Positions 11,801 through 21,202 of a stretch of 64,000 nt of DNA are shown piece by piece. The position numbers were made by a program, and so were the translations under genes. The first letter of the stretch is position 1; each line of letters opens with the position of its first letter. This DNA is from Glandiceps talaboti (lineage: Eukaryota > Hemichordata > Enteropneusta > Spengelidae). Below the pieces are notes generated by a model. That model had not been told where the DNA came from. It made no database searches and saw only the letters and a program-made list of their open reading frames with translations. The stretch spans positions 14,178,546-14,242,545 of the forward strand of contig NC_135571.1 in NCBI RefSeq assembly GCF_964340395.1. Direction: 5' to 3'.

Positions 11801-14800
11801 GAAAGGTCAATGGTGGTGTTTTCAACTGGTTATTCCAGACAACCAACACTTTGGACAAACTCGGTGTCTGACTGATTTCACCACTGACTTGTACCTCTAG
11901 AGGGAGCTACTCACTGTGAAAGGTCTATTGTACTTACCAGGTGGTGGTGTTTTCAACTGGTTATTCCAGACAACAAACACTTTGGACAAACTTGATGTGA
12001 CTGATTTCACCACTGACTTGTACCTCTAGAGGGAGCTATTCACTGTGAAAGGTCTATTGTACTTACCAGGTGGTGGTGTTTTCAACTGATTATTCCAGAC
12101 AACCAATACTTTGGACAAACTCGGTGTCTGACTGATTTCCATGATGACTTTAAACAGACTATCTACTCTGTCATAGGTTAGAATGACAGCTGTGAAGCCC
12201 TGTGATCTGGGTGGTATTAGTGGTAAGAACAATGGACTTGTTACTCCAGGCTGTAAAAAGACAACAATGTACATTTTGAATAAGATAAGGGGTAAGAACA
12301 ATGGACTTGTTACTCCAGGCTGTAAAAAGACAATAATGAACGTTTTCAATAAGATATCTTGTAATGTAAGGGTTTTATGGATTTAGTAAATCACTGAATT
12401 ATGAAACCTAGATATTAAATTCCAATGAAACAATTTAGACTAATATAATAGCCAATCATTATAATGTGGCTATATGGATGAGAATTGTGGTATTTATTTT
12501 GGATTTTTAAATTTACACAATAATTGTTTCCTACTTGAAAAATCAATGTGAAAAAACATTGACCAAGTCTGTTTTTTGAACTCAGTACATTGTAAAAAGC
12601 AAACAATGTGTAAAAAGTTAGTTATTTTATTTACGAACATACGTACAATACCAAACATTTTATATATTTATTAATCTTTTACAATTTACTGAGTTACAAA
12701 CACAGACTTGGTCAATGTTGTTTCACATAGATGGTTCAAGTAGAAAGCCGTGATAAAATTGTTGTGTAAATTTAAAAATCCCAAATGGAAATGACAATAA
12801 AGTGAACTTGTGATTGACTTACATCTGGCTGTGGAACATTCCATTCTTCATAGGTGGCACCAGCATAAGGGAAGACTCTGTCATTGATAACTTTTAGTGT
12901 TGTCAAGGTGATTGCAGTCATAGAACTGAAGTAGGTATTCCAGAAAAATTTGACTTGTTTTCTCATGCTGCTGACACCAGCTGGTGAAATACTTCTCAGA
13001 ATTGACGGTATTTGGTCTAGATCTTCTTCGTTCAAAACAATAGCAGCTCTACAGAGATAAAATATCATCTTAAAAATATGTACTAAAGAGTACTTGCATC
13101 GGTACACATGTACACCAGTGGTAGTTGCACTGCAGTACAATACTGAAAACATTATTGCATACCTGCATGTACTTGATATGCAAATGAGGATGTGACCGTT
13201 TGTTATACACGGAAACACAAGATCTCATAGCACCATTTTTAAGAAAATTTGTTTGTTTTGGATGAACATATGAAATAATAACATAACCCCATGCCATGTG
13301 GGAGCCAATGTGGGTACTCAGGGTATTTGCACTTATGCTTGCAGTGTTTTCTGCTGCACTTATGCTTGCTACACTTGTAGAAGTATGTCTGTAGAGAACA
13401 CTGCAAACACTCATACAAATACACCAAGTACACCACACTTGTTCCGGTATACATGTACAATTTATTGCATTGTATAAAATTCTTATTTAATCATCACCAC
13501 GAATATCATTTCAATGTATGGTCTTGTATCATGTCTTCTATACAATTGTCAATTCGTATATCACCATGGGTTACATTTTATATTGTATCAATCTGAGATG
13601 CATGTGACTGTCATTTATATTAAGGTGGCCATACGGATATTTATTTTGGATTTTAATCTTAAGACAACTCTACTATGTTTGTCTACTTGAAAAGACAATG
13701 TGAAATGGCATCAACTAAGTCTGTGTTTGTAACTCAGTAAATTACAAAACATGCTATGCTAAATGTTATTAATCCAATTCATTTGTTTACTTTCCCTGTT
13801 TGTAACTGGTTCCATTTGTCAATGCTTTGATGTCAGCAGTTATATTTAAAAGAATCAATTGGGCAAATCATTGTTTAAGGTTGATGTAATAGAGTGGATC
13901 AAATTGAGATAATTACCTTTTCCAATCCAAGACATCAGAGAATGGCATAACATATGTATCACTCAGTACCACAGGTATACAACCTGCTTTTAATGCATCA
14001 CTTAGGGCTGTCTGACCGAGACGAGCTCCTCGTAACACAACACAAAATGTAGCTTCCTGCAAACAAACAAACAAAAGAAATTACTTTGAAATTGATCTAT
14101 TTATATTTGTAAACATTGACAAATCACACCATGTATATTCACAGAATTCATTTAAACACATGATTATACCAGAGATTACAATGTACTTGTACTAGTGTGA
14201 GCACATACTAGTTCTATTTGCACCACAGTGCAATACTGAAAACATTATTGCATACATTGTACCTGTATGCAAATGTTATGCAAATGTTGATGTGATTGTT
14301 CATTCTACACAAAAGTGTGTGATCACATAGTGTCATTTTTACAGCAATTTGTTGTTTTACGATAAACATATGTAATAATAACAGAACCCCATGTTGTTTG
14401 AGTGCCAGTGTGGGTACTCAGGGGTATTTGCACTCATGCTTGCAACGTTTTCTACTGCACTTTCACTCGCTATGCTCTTGAAAGTACGAACAGAGAGAAC
14501 ACTGCAAGCACTCATGCAATTACCCCAAGTACGCCACACTTGCAATCACACATCATTGAGTACTGTCATATGTACACAGTGTAAGAATTATTACATGCCT
14601 CATTGTATACATGAAATCTTATTATTACATGCCTCATTGTACACATGAAATCTTATTATTACATGCCTCAATGTACACATGAAATATCATTATTACATGC
14701 CTCAATGTACACATGAAATCTCATTATTACATGCTTCGATGTACACATGAAATCTCATTATTACATGCCTCGATGTACACATGAAATCTCTCATTATTAC

Positions 14801-17800
14801 ATGCCTCAATGTACACATGAAATCTCATTATTACATGCTTCGATGTACACATGAAATCTCATTATTACATGCCTCGATGTACACATGAAATCTCTCATTA
14901 TTACATGCCTCAATGTACACATGAAATCTCATTATTACATGCCTCAATGTACACATGAAATCTCATTATTACTGGAATTCACTTATTTACTGTGATAACC
15001 ACAGAGGGCGCTATTCATGGGCAAGAGAAAAGTAACAGACAAACCTGCAGTATTTGTGGATACTGGAATTCATGGAGACCATGACACATTTTGTGCATTG
15101 GCAAGATCTCTTCAGTTGTGGAGTGACATTGATCTAATACCAGTATGTTTTCACTCTCCATTGCCATGCTATTCAGTTGATGTCTGAAGTCAGAATGAAT
15201 TCCAACTTGTGCTGACACAGCCAGGAATCTTCTGATATAGCTACAAAATTAAACAGAGAGGATGTCAAGTGTGATGCAACTGTTACAACTGTGGACATCA
15301 GACTGTGGAAGAACAGAAAATGTTACAATCAGAAAGTAAAACAAATGAATTGGTTTAATAACACTTGGCACAGCATGTTAGAAGTACAGAGACTTGTATT
15401 ACACACCATGGTTTGACAACAACAGTTTTATGGCTTCTCTATGTGTGCATGAAATGCCAGGGGAACAGGAAATTTGTTTGCGAACGTGAATTATTATGTA
15501 AAATGGCCACAAAGCTGTTCTTATCAAATGATGGAATGTAATGTAAGTCAGTGTACTGCCAATATGCTATGCCAAGTGTTATTAGTCCAATTCAGTTGTT
15601 TACTTTTCCTTGTTTGTGTAATAGGTTCCGTTTGTCCATGGTTTGATGTCGGCAGTTGTATAATCGCCAGGGCTGATTTTTTCATATCTGACTATAGTAT
15701 CCTCCATTCTACACTGGTTAATTGTTTGTCCAAAAACAACAAACATACAGCTAGTTTCATATTATCCCATCAGATGTACATCCATTACAGATTAGAAGAA
15801 TACTTTACAATGTCTTTTTAAGTTGATGTCAGTTTCCGCATCCACTATTTCTTGCGAGACTTCACAATTTTCATGATTTTATTTTATTTTTTCTCAAATA
15901 CAATAAACAAGGTTTACGGTCGACAGTGAAAACTAGGTGGCGGTCAAGTAACTGGAACCAAACAATTCATTTTTTAGGCCTTATGTGTTGCGAAGTTTGT
16001 ATGTAAAACTAACCTGTCAGGTCTATCTGGTAGATCTACATGTGCTACCAATGGGTTATAGACCGGTATACTGATATCATATGCCTGTCTGTACGTCCAG
16101 GTAGAGAATCCACCACCAGCTAAGATTGCTTTCCCTCTATGTACATCTAATGCTGTGTTGTAATCAGGTACACTGCCTGGTAACATGTTGAATAGGAGGT
16201 GATTACGCCCATCATTCCATCTGGAAAGAAAAAAATCTTTCAATAAGGTGGGTTGTACGCAGGTAGAAATCAAAGCTTACTGATATTTGTTACATTGTAT
16301 AAAATCAAACAAAAGAAATGATAAACACTGTCACACATACAATGCACACTGTACTGTCAGTCACACTGTCACACATACAATGCACACTGCACTGTCAGTC
16401 ACACTGTCACACATACAATGCACACTGCACTGTCAGTCACTCACACATACAATGCACACTGCACTGTCAGTCACACTGTCACACATACAATGCACATTGC
16501 ACTGTCAGTCACACTGTCACACATACAATGCACACTGCAGTGTCAGTCATATCACACTGTCACACATACAATGCACACTGCACTGTCAGTCACACTGTCA
16601 CACATACAATGCACACTGCACTGTCAGTCACACTGTCACACATACAATGCACACTACACTGTCAGTCACACTGTCACACATACAATGCACACTGCACTGT
16701 CAGTCACACTGTCACACATACAATGCACACTGCACTGTCAGCCACACTGTCACACATACAATGCACACTGCACTGTCAGTCACACTCACACATACAATGC
16801 ACACTGCACTGTCAGTCACACTGTCACACATACAATGCACACTGCACTGTCAGTCACTCACACATACAATGCACACTGCACTGTCAGTCACACTGTCACA
16901 CATACAATGCACATTGCACTGTCAGTCACACTGTCACACATACAATGCACACTGCAGTGTCAGTCATATCACACTGTCACACATACAATGCACACTGCAC
17001 TGTCAGTCACACTGTCACACATACAATGCACACTGCACTGTCAGTCACACTGTCACACATACAATGCACACTACACTGTCAGTCACACTGTCACACATAC
17101 AATGCACACTGCACTGTCAGTCACACTGTCACACATACAATGCACACTGCACTGTCAGCCACACTGTCACACATACAATGCACACTGCACTGTCAGTCAC
17201 ACTGTCACACATACAATGCACATTGCACTGTCAGTCACACTGTCACACATACAATGCACACTGCAGTGTCAGTCATATCACACTGTCACACATACAATGC
17301 ACACTGCACTGTCAGTCACACTGTCACACATACAATGCACACTGCACTGTCAGTCACACTGTCACACATACAATGCACACTACACTGTCAGTCACACTGT
17401 CACACATACAATGCACACTGCACTGTCAGTCACACTGTCACACATACAATGCACACTGCACTGTCAGCCACACTGTCACACATACAATGCACACTGCACT
17501 GTCAGTCACACTCACACATACAATGCACACTGCACTGTCAGTCAAACTGTTATTCTAACTGGAAAATTTTAATGATGTCATTTCATTGCGTTGTTGCTGT
17601 TGAAGTCCAGTTGCCTTTTTATCGACCAAGTTGAAGGTGAGTCACTTTTTACAAATTTTGTATACTGTGATTTGACTGTATTGGTGTTGTTACAGGCAGC
17701 AAGTATTCCCTGCACTAGATGTACATGTACGAATACTGGAACACTTTCTTACAAATATGTTTTAGTACCATCTCATAAACAAAATTCCTATTTCAGAAAA

Positions 17801-19071
17801 TGTCTAAATGTTTTTAAGTGGTCAAAAGGCATTAGCATTGATATTACATAATAGTTGGTAGCAAATCCACTTTCAGGGAGGGACTCCGATATTCTAGTTT
17901 CAAAGTACACTTAGATGTTATTCACAATATTTTTCTTCATTCAGCCACTGGGGTAAAATACAAATGACCTAAGGGGCCTTTGCCACTACAACGAGTTGCT
18001 AGATGAGTAGTGACAACCATTAGGTCACTATGATTTTCTGGCTGAATGAAGACAAATATTGGAGAATAACACAATTATACCAGTGTCAGTAATATCAAAA
18101 TTGAATCAGTAAAAGTAATGGTAATTTTGAATGTTTTGACTCATACTTTCGAACACAGCAGAACAAGTGATGTAGACATGCATTGTCGTGACATAGACAT
18201 GCGTTGTCGTGATGTAGAACAAGCAAAGTATACATATGTACATGTATATGCCATCTTTTTTTATATTCAACTTGGCTTGTGTGTGGTATAATGTAGAACA
18301 TAATGAAGTAAAGTGGTCATTAGTTTTTAAATAATGTTGTGTGAAAAATACATACACAGAAGACACATTGGTATCATTTCAACAATCACTGACACAATAC
18401 ATCAATATCTACAGCTGTACATAATAAAATTATTGTCATTGTATCAATTTGACTCAATAGAAAACTCGCAATCAAAAGTTGGCTTTGACGACAAATGATA
18501 ACAGGTGGGATGATTGAACTGTTCTATTTATCATTCTGACTTACCTTGATAACTGTGCTAACACCTGTGCTGTTTCATGTAGTCTTAGAGAGTTTTGATT
18601 CAATAAATCAATGGCTGGAATAAACAGGCATGCCTTGCTGGGATCTGTTGTCAAATACGGACTCTCAGATATTGCTGTCAATATTTCATGGAACTCTTTT
18701 GATATCGGATTTGTGATTGGAACACTGTTTTCATCAACATATTTCCCCATTGGATAAATGTAAACACTAATATGTTTAGTGTCATAATTACAATGGTATA
18801 CATCAAAACATGTATGGAAATGACATCCAAGGTCACCCTTCTCTGGGATAGGTAGGTCTGTACTTATTGTTACTTCAGGAAGTTGTTCTACATTCCTCGG
18901 CATAAACACTTTACTTTCTTCTTCTGCATCCATGGAATGTGGTAAAAACTGAAATAATCCTGTAGAGATTAGTCCCAATAATATCATTGTAAATAAAAAG
19001 ATGTAATATGTCTGGTATTTCATCTTTAACCGTGGACCACGAACTGATTTTTTGTTTCCGTTCGGATACAT
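8499..19071 (-). CDS. EXT2: Exostosin-2, heparan sulfate co-polymerase (complete, 9 coding exons)
   Basis: The joined minus-strand exons are 19071-18545, 16220-16014, 15240-15045, 14056-13917, 13048-12823, 12250-12067, 11340-11174, 9330-9187 and 8849-8499. They total 2142 nt, or 713 residues, close to the vertebrate length of about 718. All junctions are GT-AG and in phase. EXT2 works with EXT1 in the Golgi to extend heparan sulfate chains. The protein shows a short cytoplasmic tail, a signal-anchor helix at about residues 20-43, a GT47 exostosin domain at about 85-380 and a GT64 domain at about 440-700. Recognisable segments are [44 protein letters not shown] (Asp triad at about 533-535), [31 protein letters not shown] and [12 protein letters not shown]. 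The gene is divergent from DAGLA and convergent with the zinc-finger gene. Several introns contain large minisatellites. Confidence 0.97.
8945..9160. repeat. Minisatellite, 43-47-bp unit, about 5 copies (EXT2 intron 8)
   Basis: ACACAAGTGATGACATAGAC with ATGTAGTAATGATGTAGAAC repeats, just downstream of the exon 8 donor. The units resemble the GTGATGTAGACATGCATTGT part of the dispersed repeat at 18.16 kb. Reading frames across it are artefacts. Confidence 0.9.
9187..9330 (-). CDS. EXT2: EXT2 coding exon 8
   Basis: Acceptor ATTATCAG|GTGTGG, donor CACAAG|GTATAT, 48 codons. Encodes [20 protein letters not shown] and [20 protein letters not shown], almost invariant in EXT family members. Confidence 0.96.
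9490..10375 (+). pseudogene. Non-LTR retrotransposon (LINE) reverse transcriptase fragment, antisense in EXT2 intron 7
   Basis: Translation near 9535 gives RVRQGGI, then in a shifted frame [33 protein letters not shown] (a YxDD-box variant, YTDN) and [10 protein letters not shown]. After a further disruption (9953-10372) comes [20 protein letters not shown] and thumb-like sequence. Frameshifts, the decayed active site and lack of a 5' half mark it as dead. The clade is not assigned. Confidence 0.85.
10868..11190. repeat. Exon-donor-derived minisatellite, 43-bp unit, about 7 copies (EXT2 intron 7)
   Basis: On the minus strand each unit reads GAACTTGAGTTTGGCTTTGA followed by GGTACGTATG or GGTATGTATG. 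This is the last 20 or so bases of EXT2 exon 7 plus its donor. Spacing is 43 bp. The copy nearest the exon is the real exon end at 11174. Confidence 0.95.
11174..11340 (-). CDS. EXT2: EXT2 coding exon 7 (Asp-Asp-Asp motif)
   Basis: The acceptor is probably CCATAG|CTGCAG; a second AG six bases on would drop two residues in frame. The donor is TTTGAG|GTATGT. Encodes [30 protein letters not shown] and IDDDIIML, the nucleotide-sugar/metal-binding aspartates of the GT64 fold. The exon's 3' end is the seed of the 43-bp array downstream. Confidence 0.94.
11880..12130. repeat. Local duplication around the exon 6 donor
   Basis: The segment TACTTACCAGGTGGTGGTGT followed by TTCAACTGGTTATTCCAGAC (minus strand: the 3' end of exon 6 and its donor) occurs near 11933-11975 and again at the real exon 6 end near 12060-12105. 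A third partial copy lies near 11815-11850. The flanking text CTGACTTGTACCTCTAGAGG also repeats at ~121-bp spacing. Duplicates of exon 6 coding sequence with donors therefore sit downstream of the real exon. Confidence 0.8.
12067..12250 (-). CDS. EXT2: EXT2 coding exon 6 (start of GT64 domain; duplicated acceptor upstream)
   Basis: Acceptor TTTTTACAG|CCTGGA, donor CCTG|GTAAGT. Encodes [20 protein letters not shown] and [19 protein letters not shown], the start of GT64. A near-identical copy of the acceptor and the first ~28 bases lies 69 bp upstream (exon start equivalent 12319) and stays in frame. Confidence 0.94.
12226..12346 (-). repeat. 69-bp tandem duplication of the EXT2 exon 6 acceptor
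   Basis: The segment GGTAAGAACAATGGACTTGT...CAGGCTGTAAAAAGACAA occurs at about 12222 and again at about 12291, offset exactly 69 bp. It copies the polypyrimidine tract, acceptor and first codons of exon 6. The intervening frame has no stop, so use of the outer acceptor would insert 23 residues. Confidence 0.9.
12455..12800. repeat. Degraded fold-back MITE, family of 28389-28744
   Basis: The left arm (GTGGCTATATGGATGAGAAT, then TATTTATTTTGGATTTTTAA) pairs with a right arm ending near 12795. Same family as the intact copy at 28.4 kb. It lies in EXT2 intron 5. Confidence 0.75.
12823..13048 (-). CDS. EXT2: EXT2 coding exon 5
   Basis: Acceptor CTGTAG|AGCTGC, donor CCAGAT|GTAAGT. Encodes the linker between the two transferase domains, including [20 protein letters not shown]. 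Confidence 0.95.
13120..13450. repeat. Fold-back repeat, GGGTACTCAGGG family, copy 1
   Basis: Shares GCAATACTGAAAACATTATT with copies at 14.2 and 51.5 kb. It ends in an inverted pair built on GGGTACTCAGGGTATTTGCA and its complement (about 13310-13350 against 13385-13440). Confidence 0.8.
13622..13850. repeat. Partial MITE copy (family of 28389) with adjoining dispersed sequence
   Basis: AAGGTGGCCATACGGATATT and TATTTTGGATTTT match the left arm of the 28.4-kb element. The following sequence (TGTTTACTTT...GTTTGTAACTGGTTCC) recurs at 15.58-15.66 kb. Confidence 0.65.
13917..14056 (-). CDS. EXT2: EXT2 coding exon 4
   Basis: Acceptor TTTGCAG|GAAGCT, donor AAAAG|GTAATT. Encodes [20 protein letters not shown] and ...[20 protein letters not shown], the diagnostic end of the exostosin domain. 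Confidence 0.95.
14165..14560. repeat. Fold-back repeat, GGGTACTCAGGG family, copy 2
   Basis: About 400 bp. An internal inverted repeat of about 42 bp has arms near 14411-14452 (GGGTACTCAGGGGTATTTGC...) and near 14494-14537 (AGAACACTGCAAGCACTCAT...). Lies in EXT2 intron 3. Confidence 0.85.
14580..14975. repeat. Minisatellite, 34-bp unit, about 12 copies
   Basis: Units of ATTATTACATGCCTCGATGT with ACACATGAAATCTC, some with an extra CT. EXT2 intron 3. Confidence 0.95.
15045..15240 (-). CDS. EXT2: EXT2 coding exon 3
   Basis: Acceptor TTTTGTAG|CTATAT, donor CTGCAG|GTTTGT. Encodes [20 protein letters not shown] through [13 protein letters not shown]. This part of GT47 varies more between animals. 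Confidence 0.94.
16014..16220 (-). CDS. EXT2: EXT2 coding exon 2
   Basis: Follows acceptor TTTCCAG|ATGGAAT and ends at GACAG|GTTAGT. Encodes [20 protein letters not shown] and [20 protein letters not shown], strongly conserved GT47 segments. Confidence 0.96.
16310..17548. repeat. Minisatellite, 38-bp unit, about 33 copies with higher-order structure (EXT2 intron 1)
   Basis: Units of CACACTGTCACACATACAAT with GCACACTGCACTGTCAGT. Marked variants (CATTGCACTG, GCAGTGTCAGTCATATCA, ACTACACTG, GTCAGCCAC) recur in the same order in blocks starting near 16440, 16855 and 17200. Because the repeat lacks stops it gives overlapping long frames in all three phases, which are not genes. Confidence 0.97.
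17549..18540. other. EXT2 intron 1, remaining part
   Basis: No exon is seen. It includes the fold-back repeat at about 17930-18055 and its continuation to 18300, which is shared with 30.2 and 50.5 kb. Confidence 0.6.
17930..18300. repeat. Fold-back repeat, TGACCTAAGGG family
   Basis: CTTCATTCAGCCACTGGGGT...AAATACAAATGACCTAAGGG is followed after a short loop by an inverted partner ending TTTTCTGGCTGAATGAAG near 18049. A shared tail (AATAACACAATTATACCAGT...) follows. Related copies lie at about 1080-1200, 30180-30480 and 50490-50760 (the last lacks the left arm). Confidence 0.85.
18545..19071 (-). CDS. EXT2: EXT2 coding exon 1 (start codon, membrane anchor)
   Basis: The ATG at 19071 begins [19 protein letters not shown], followed by a hydrophobic anchor. 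The exon then enters the exostosin domain ([32 protein letters not shown]) and ends at TCAAG|GTAAGT. A good acceptor (TTTATTGCAG at 19089-19098) lies 17 bases upstream of the ATG, so the exon also holds a short piece of 5' UTR. Confidence 0.95.
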
Positions 19072-19280
19072 TTTATTTCAGATGAACTCTGCAATAAACA
19101 ACAGATGATTGCTGCTTTGTTTCTCTTCTTTACAACAGAAGTCAAACTCTGTAACAAGAAAAGATTGAGATAGAAATAAATATATATATTCCCATAATAA
19201 TTGTGAGGTGTCATTTTTACAGTATCTTTTATCTAACTTTTGCCTTTGCTTCTACAATACATCATGGAGTTATGATGGTT

Positions 19281-19690
19281 AGAGTGGCTGGCTTAGAATC
19301 TACTGGTTGCAGGTTGTGGAGTTATGATCATATGGTTAGAGTAACTGACTTGGAATCTGCAGGTGACACGTTGTGGAGTCATGATGGTTGAATGGTTAGA
19401 GTGGCCGACTTGGAATCTGCAGGTGACAATTTTCAGCCCCTGCATGTACGCTGTCATTTGTTTGTGAATGACTAAATTCCTTGGGCAAGATTTAAATCAA
19501 AACTGTGCCCTAACCCAGCTGTATAATTGGGGACCTGAGATTGCAATGTGAATATAAGCTGCAATGGATTGTTTGCTCCCCTGGGCCTGGGGGAGTTGTT
19601 GAAGTATGAAGGGACATTATGCCATTATGTACCTGTAGATCTGTGCCAGGGGTAATAAGAGTAAAGCACTTAAAGCAAAGTGTGGGAAAG
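19281..19690 (+). repeat. tRNA-derived SINE-like element
   Basis: GGTTAGAGTGGCCGACTTGG resembles a tRNA-like A box. A degraded B-box region (TTTTCAGCCCC) follows. The body contains CCTTGGGCAAGATTTAAATC and CCAGCTGTATAATTGGGGAC, close to a body domain known from SINEs of many marine animals. The head is tandemly triplicated (19270-19430). It lies just upstream of the EXT2 first coding exon. Confidence 0.65.
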
Positions 19691-20224
19691 CATATAAAAA
19701 CTATATGTAAAATAATGTAAGCACTGGGGTGCTTTTGTTTTTATGAAGTTTCATCTGTCATACAGTTTCCCATGTTATATTCTAAAACAGAAATAGCACA
19801 AGGTACATTACCATACTTCATGATTGCATAGACTTCCATAGAGTATACAATAATCCTATCTGGGATCCTCATAACTGTATAATTTGCATGTACATCCAAA
19901 ATCATTTTACAATTTACTACACACTCAGTAGTATTTATAATTCCAGAATTTAACAATCTGAGACCAGTCTCAGTTTGCCAGTCTCAGAATATTATCGATA
20001 ATTTATTGTATTCAGGAACATATCCCTGTGTTGTAGCCTGTAGGTTAGGTACCCGTACGATACCATTATGGTGGGTTTTTCTGTCATAGTAAACATAATT
20101 TGAAACCACTACCATTTCTATATCTCTAATTTGTCACACCATCCTGTATCAAAATTCGGCAGATTCCTGAAGAAGACGTGTGAAAGGTGTTACCGGTAAG
20201 TGCAGACCATATCCAGGAACCAGT
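19691..20224. other. EXT2 5' intron / intergenic sequence, no gene seen
   Basis: No coding region was recognised; the short minus-strand frame at 19741-19956 has no supporting features. It would be intronic if the non-coding exon near 20401 is real. Confidence 0.4.
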
Positions 20225-20530
20225 TTGACAAACCGGAAGTAATCAGACTATTGACAGTATCGGGACGGCATATACCTCCATATTTCCCTGTTCATGAGTT
20301 GGTCTAATGTCCCACTGTCATATTTACCGTATATTCATCACCGAATTGCCATTTTATGAACAAGGGGCTGAGAATGTGACTAAGTATATCTTATACTTAC
20401 ACCGATCACATATCATTGTACAAACGTGCGAGCCATTTCACTTCAAATCAAGCACCGTTTCACCAAACAGTCCACACTTACGACCTCCGTACAAAATGGC
20501 GAAGTACACAAATGCGCATGTGCCGTTTTA
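20225..20530. promoter_or_regulatory. Candidate EXT2/DAGLA divergent promoter motifs
   Basis: Consensus-like sites are an ETS site CCGGAAGT at 20233-20240, a YY1-like AAAATGGCGAAG at about 20492, and an NRF1-like TGCGCATGTGCC at about 20511. These motifs are typical of broadly expressed animal promoters, and local CpG content is higher than in the surroundings. The match is by eye only. No TATA box is evident. Confidence 0.4.
20401..20530 (-). other. EXT2: Probable non-coding 5' exon of EXT2
   Basis: A strong donor on the minus strand (GATCGGT|GTAAGTATAAG, plus 20395-20407) lies upstream of the acceptor used by the first EXT2 coding exon (19089). The 5' boundary is not visible; 20530 is a guess bounded by the promoter-like motifs. 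Confidence 0.4.
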
Positions 20531-21107
20531 ATATAAACAATCTAACATATGCATAATAAAATGGGAAAGCGACTATTTAACTAGACATGAACCAGTCCAA
20601 CGATTCATAGATTATTATTTATTATATTTACTTTACATCATTGAAATCGAAAATTGTATTTAGCTTCGATCGAGTCGGTCAACACGCGAACTAATTTTCA
20701 GAGAAAACAATTTATTTAGTATTTATTTTATAGACCAAAATTCAATAAATAGTCAAAATAAAAAGATTAAGTAAAGGACAAGATTTCCGTTGCTGTGGAT
20801 ATATCTCTCGTTATTTATGATTTAATTTATTTTATTAATGTTTTGAATTCCAAAATAAATCGAATTAGTGGTCAAAACTCCGAGTTATTTTTTCGAAGTC
20901 ATGTACTGATATTTTCAGATTTATTCAGTGTTATCGGTTTCAGCTCAATGAAGATGCGGCGAGTTGCATCTATGTTCAATCGAGTTGCCGGCCACAGTGT
21001 GATTATGGATGATCTATACCTGAGAATACTTTCGTGGCATTTGTGACTACCTCCACACTAATTTTACCCTGTATTGCTCACGGTAAACCTTACAGAGAGC
21101 TAACACT

Positions 21108-21202
21108 ATGCCTGGACTAGTGGCGTTTCGTCGTCGATGGGCGGTTGGAAGCGACGATCTTGTTATTTCGGCTGGGTTTACTCTGATCATTCATATCGTC
21201 TG
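21108..21202 (+). CDS. DAGLA: Diacylglycerol lipase alpha-like, first coding exon (gene partial)
   Basis: The ATG at 21108 opens MPGLVAFRRRWAVGSDDLVI followed by SAGFTLIIHIV, then donor GTCTG|GTACGT (phase 2). The start matches the highly conserved N-terminus of sn1-specific diacylglycerol lipase alpha: MPG-xV-x-FRRRW-x-VGSDDLV, then the first membrane helix. The enzyme makes the endocannabinoid 2-arachidonoylglycerol at the plasma membrane. Only the cytosolic N-terminus and part of the first helix are encoded here. No continuation was recognised downstream. Confidence 0.85.

Noticed and set aside
16287-17634. Three overlapping 380-440-codon frames rich in His/Cys/Thr/Ser
   Set aside because: They are the 38-bp satellite read in all three phases; the repeat simply has no stop codon.
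20795-21046. 83-codon plus-strand frame just upstream of DAGLA
   Set aside because: No domain and no splice logic; probably 5' UTR or promoter sequence.
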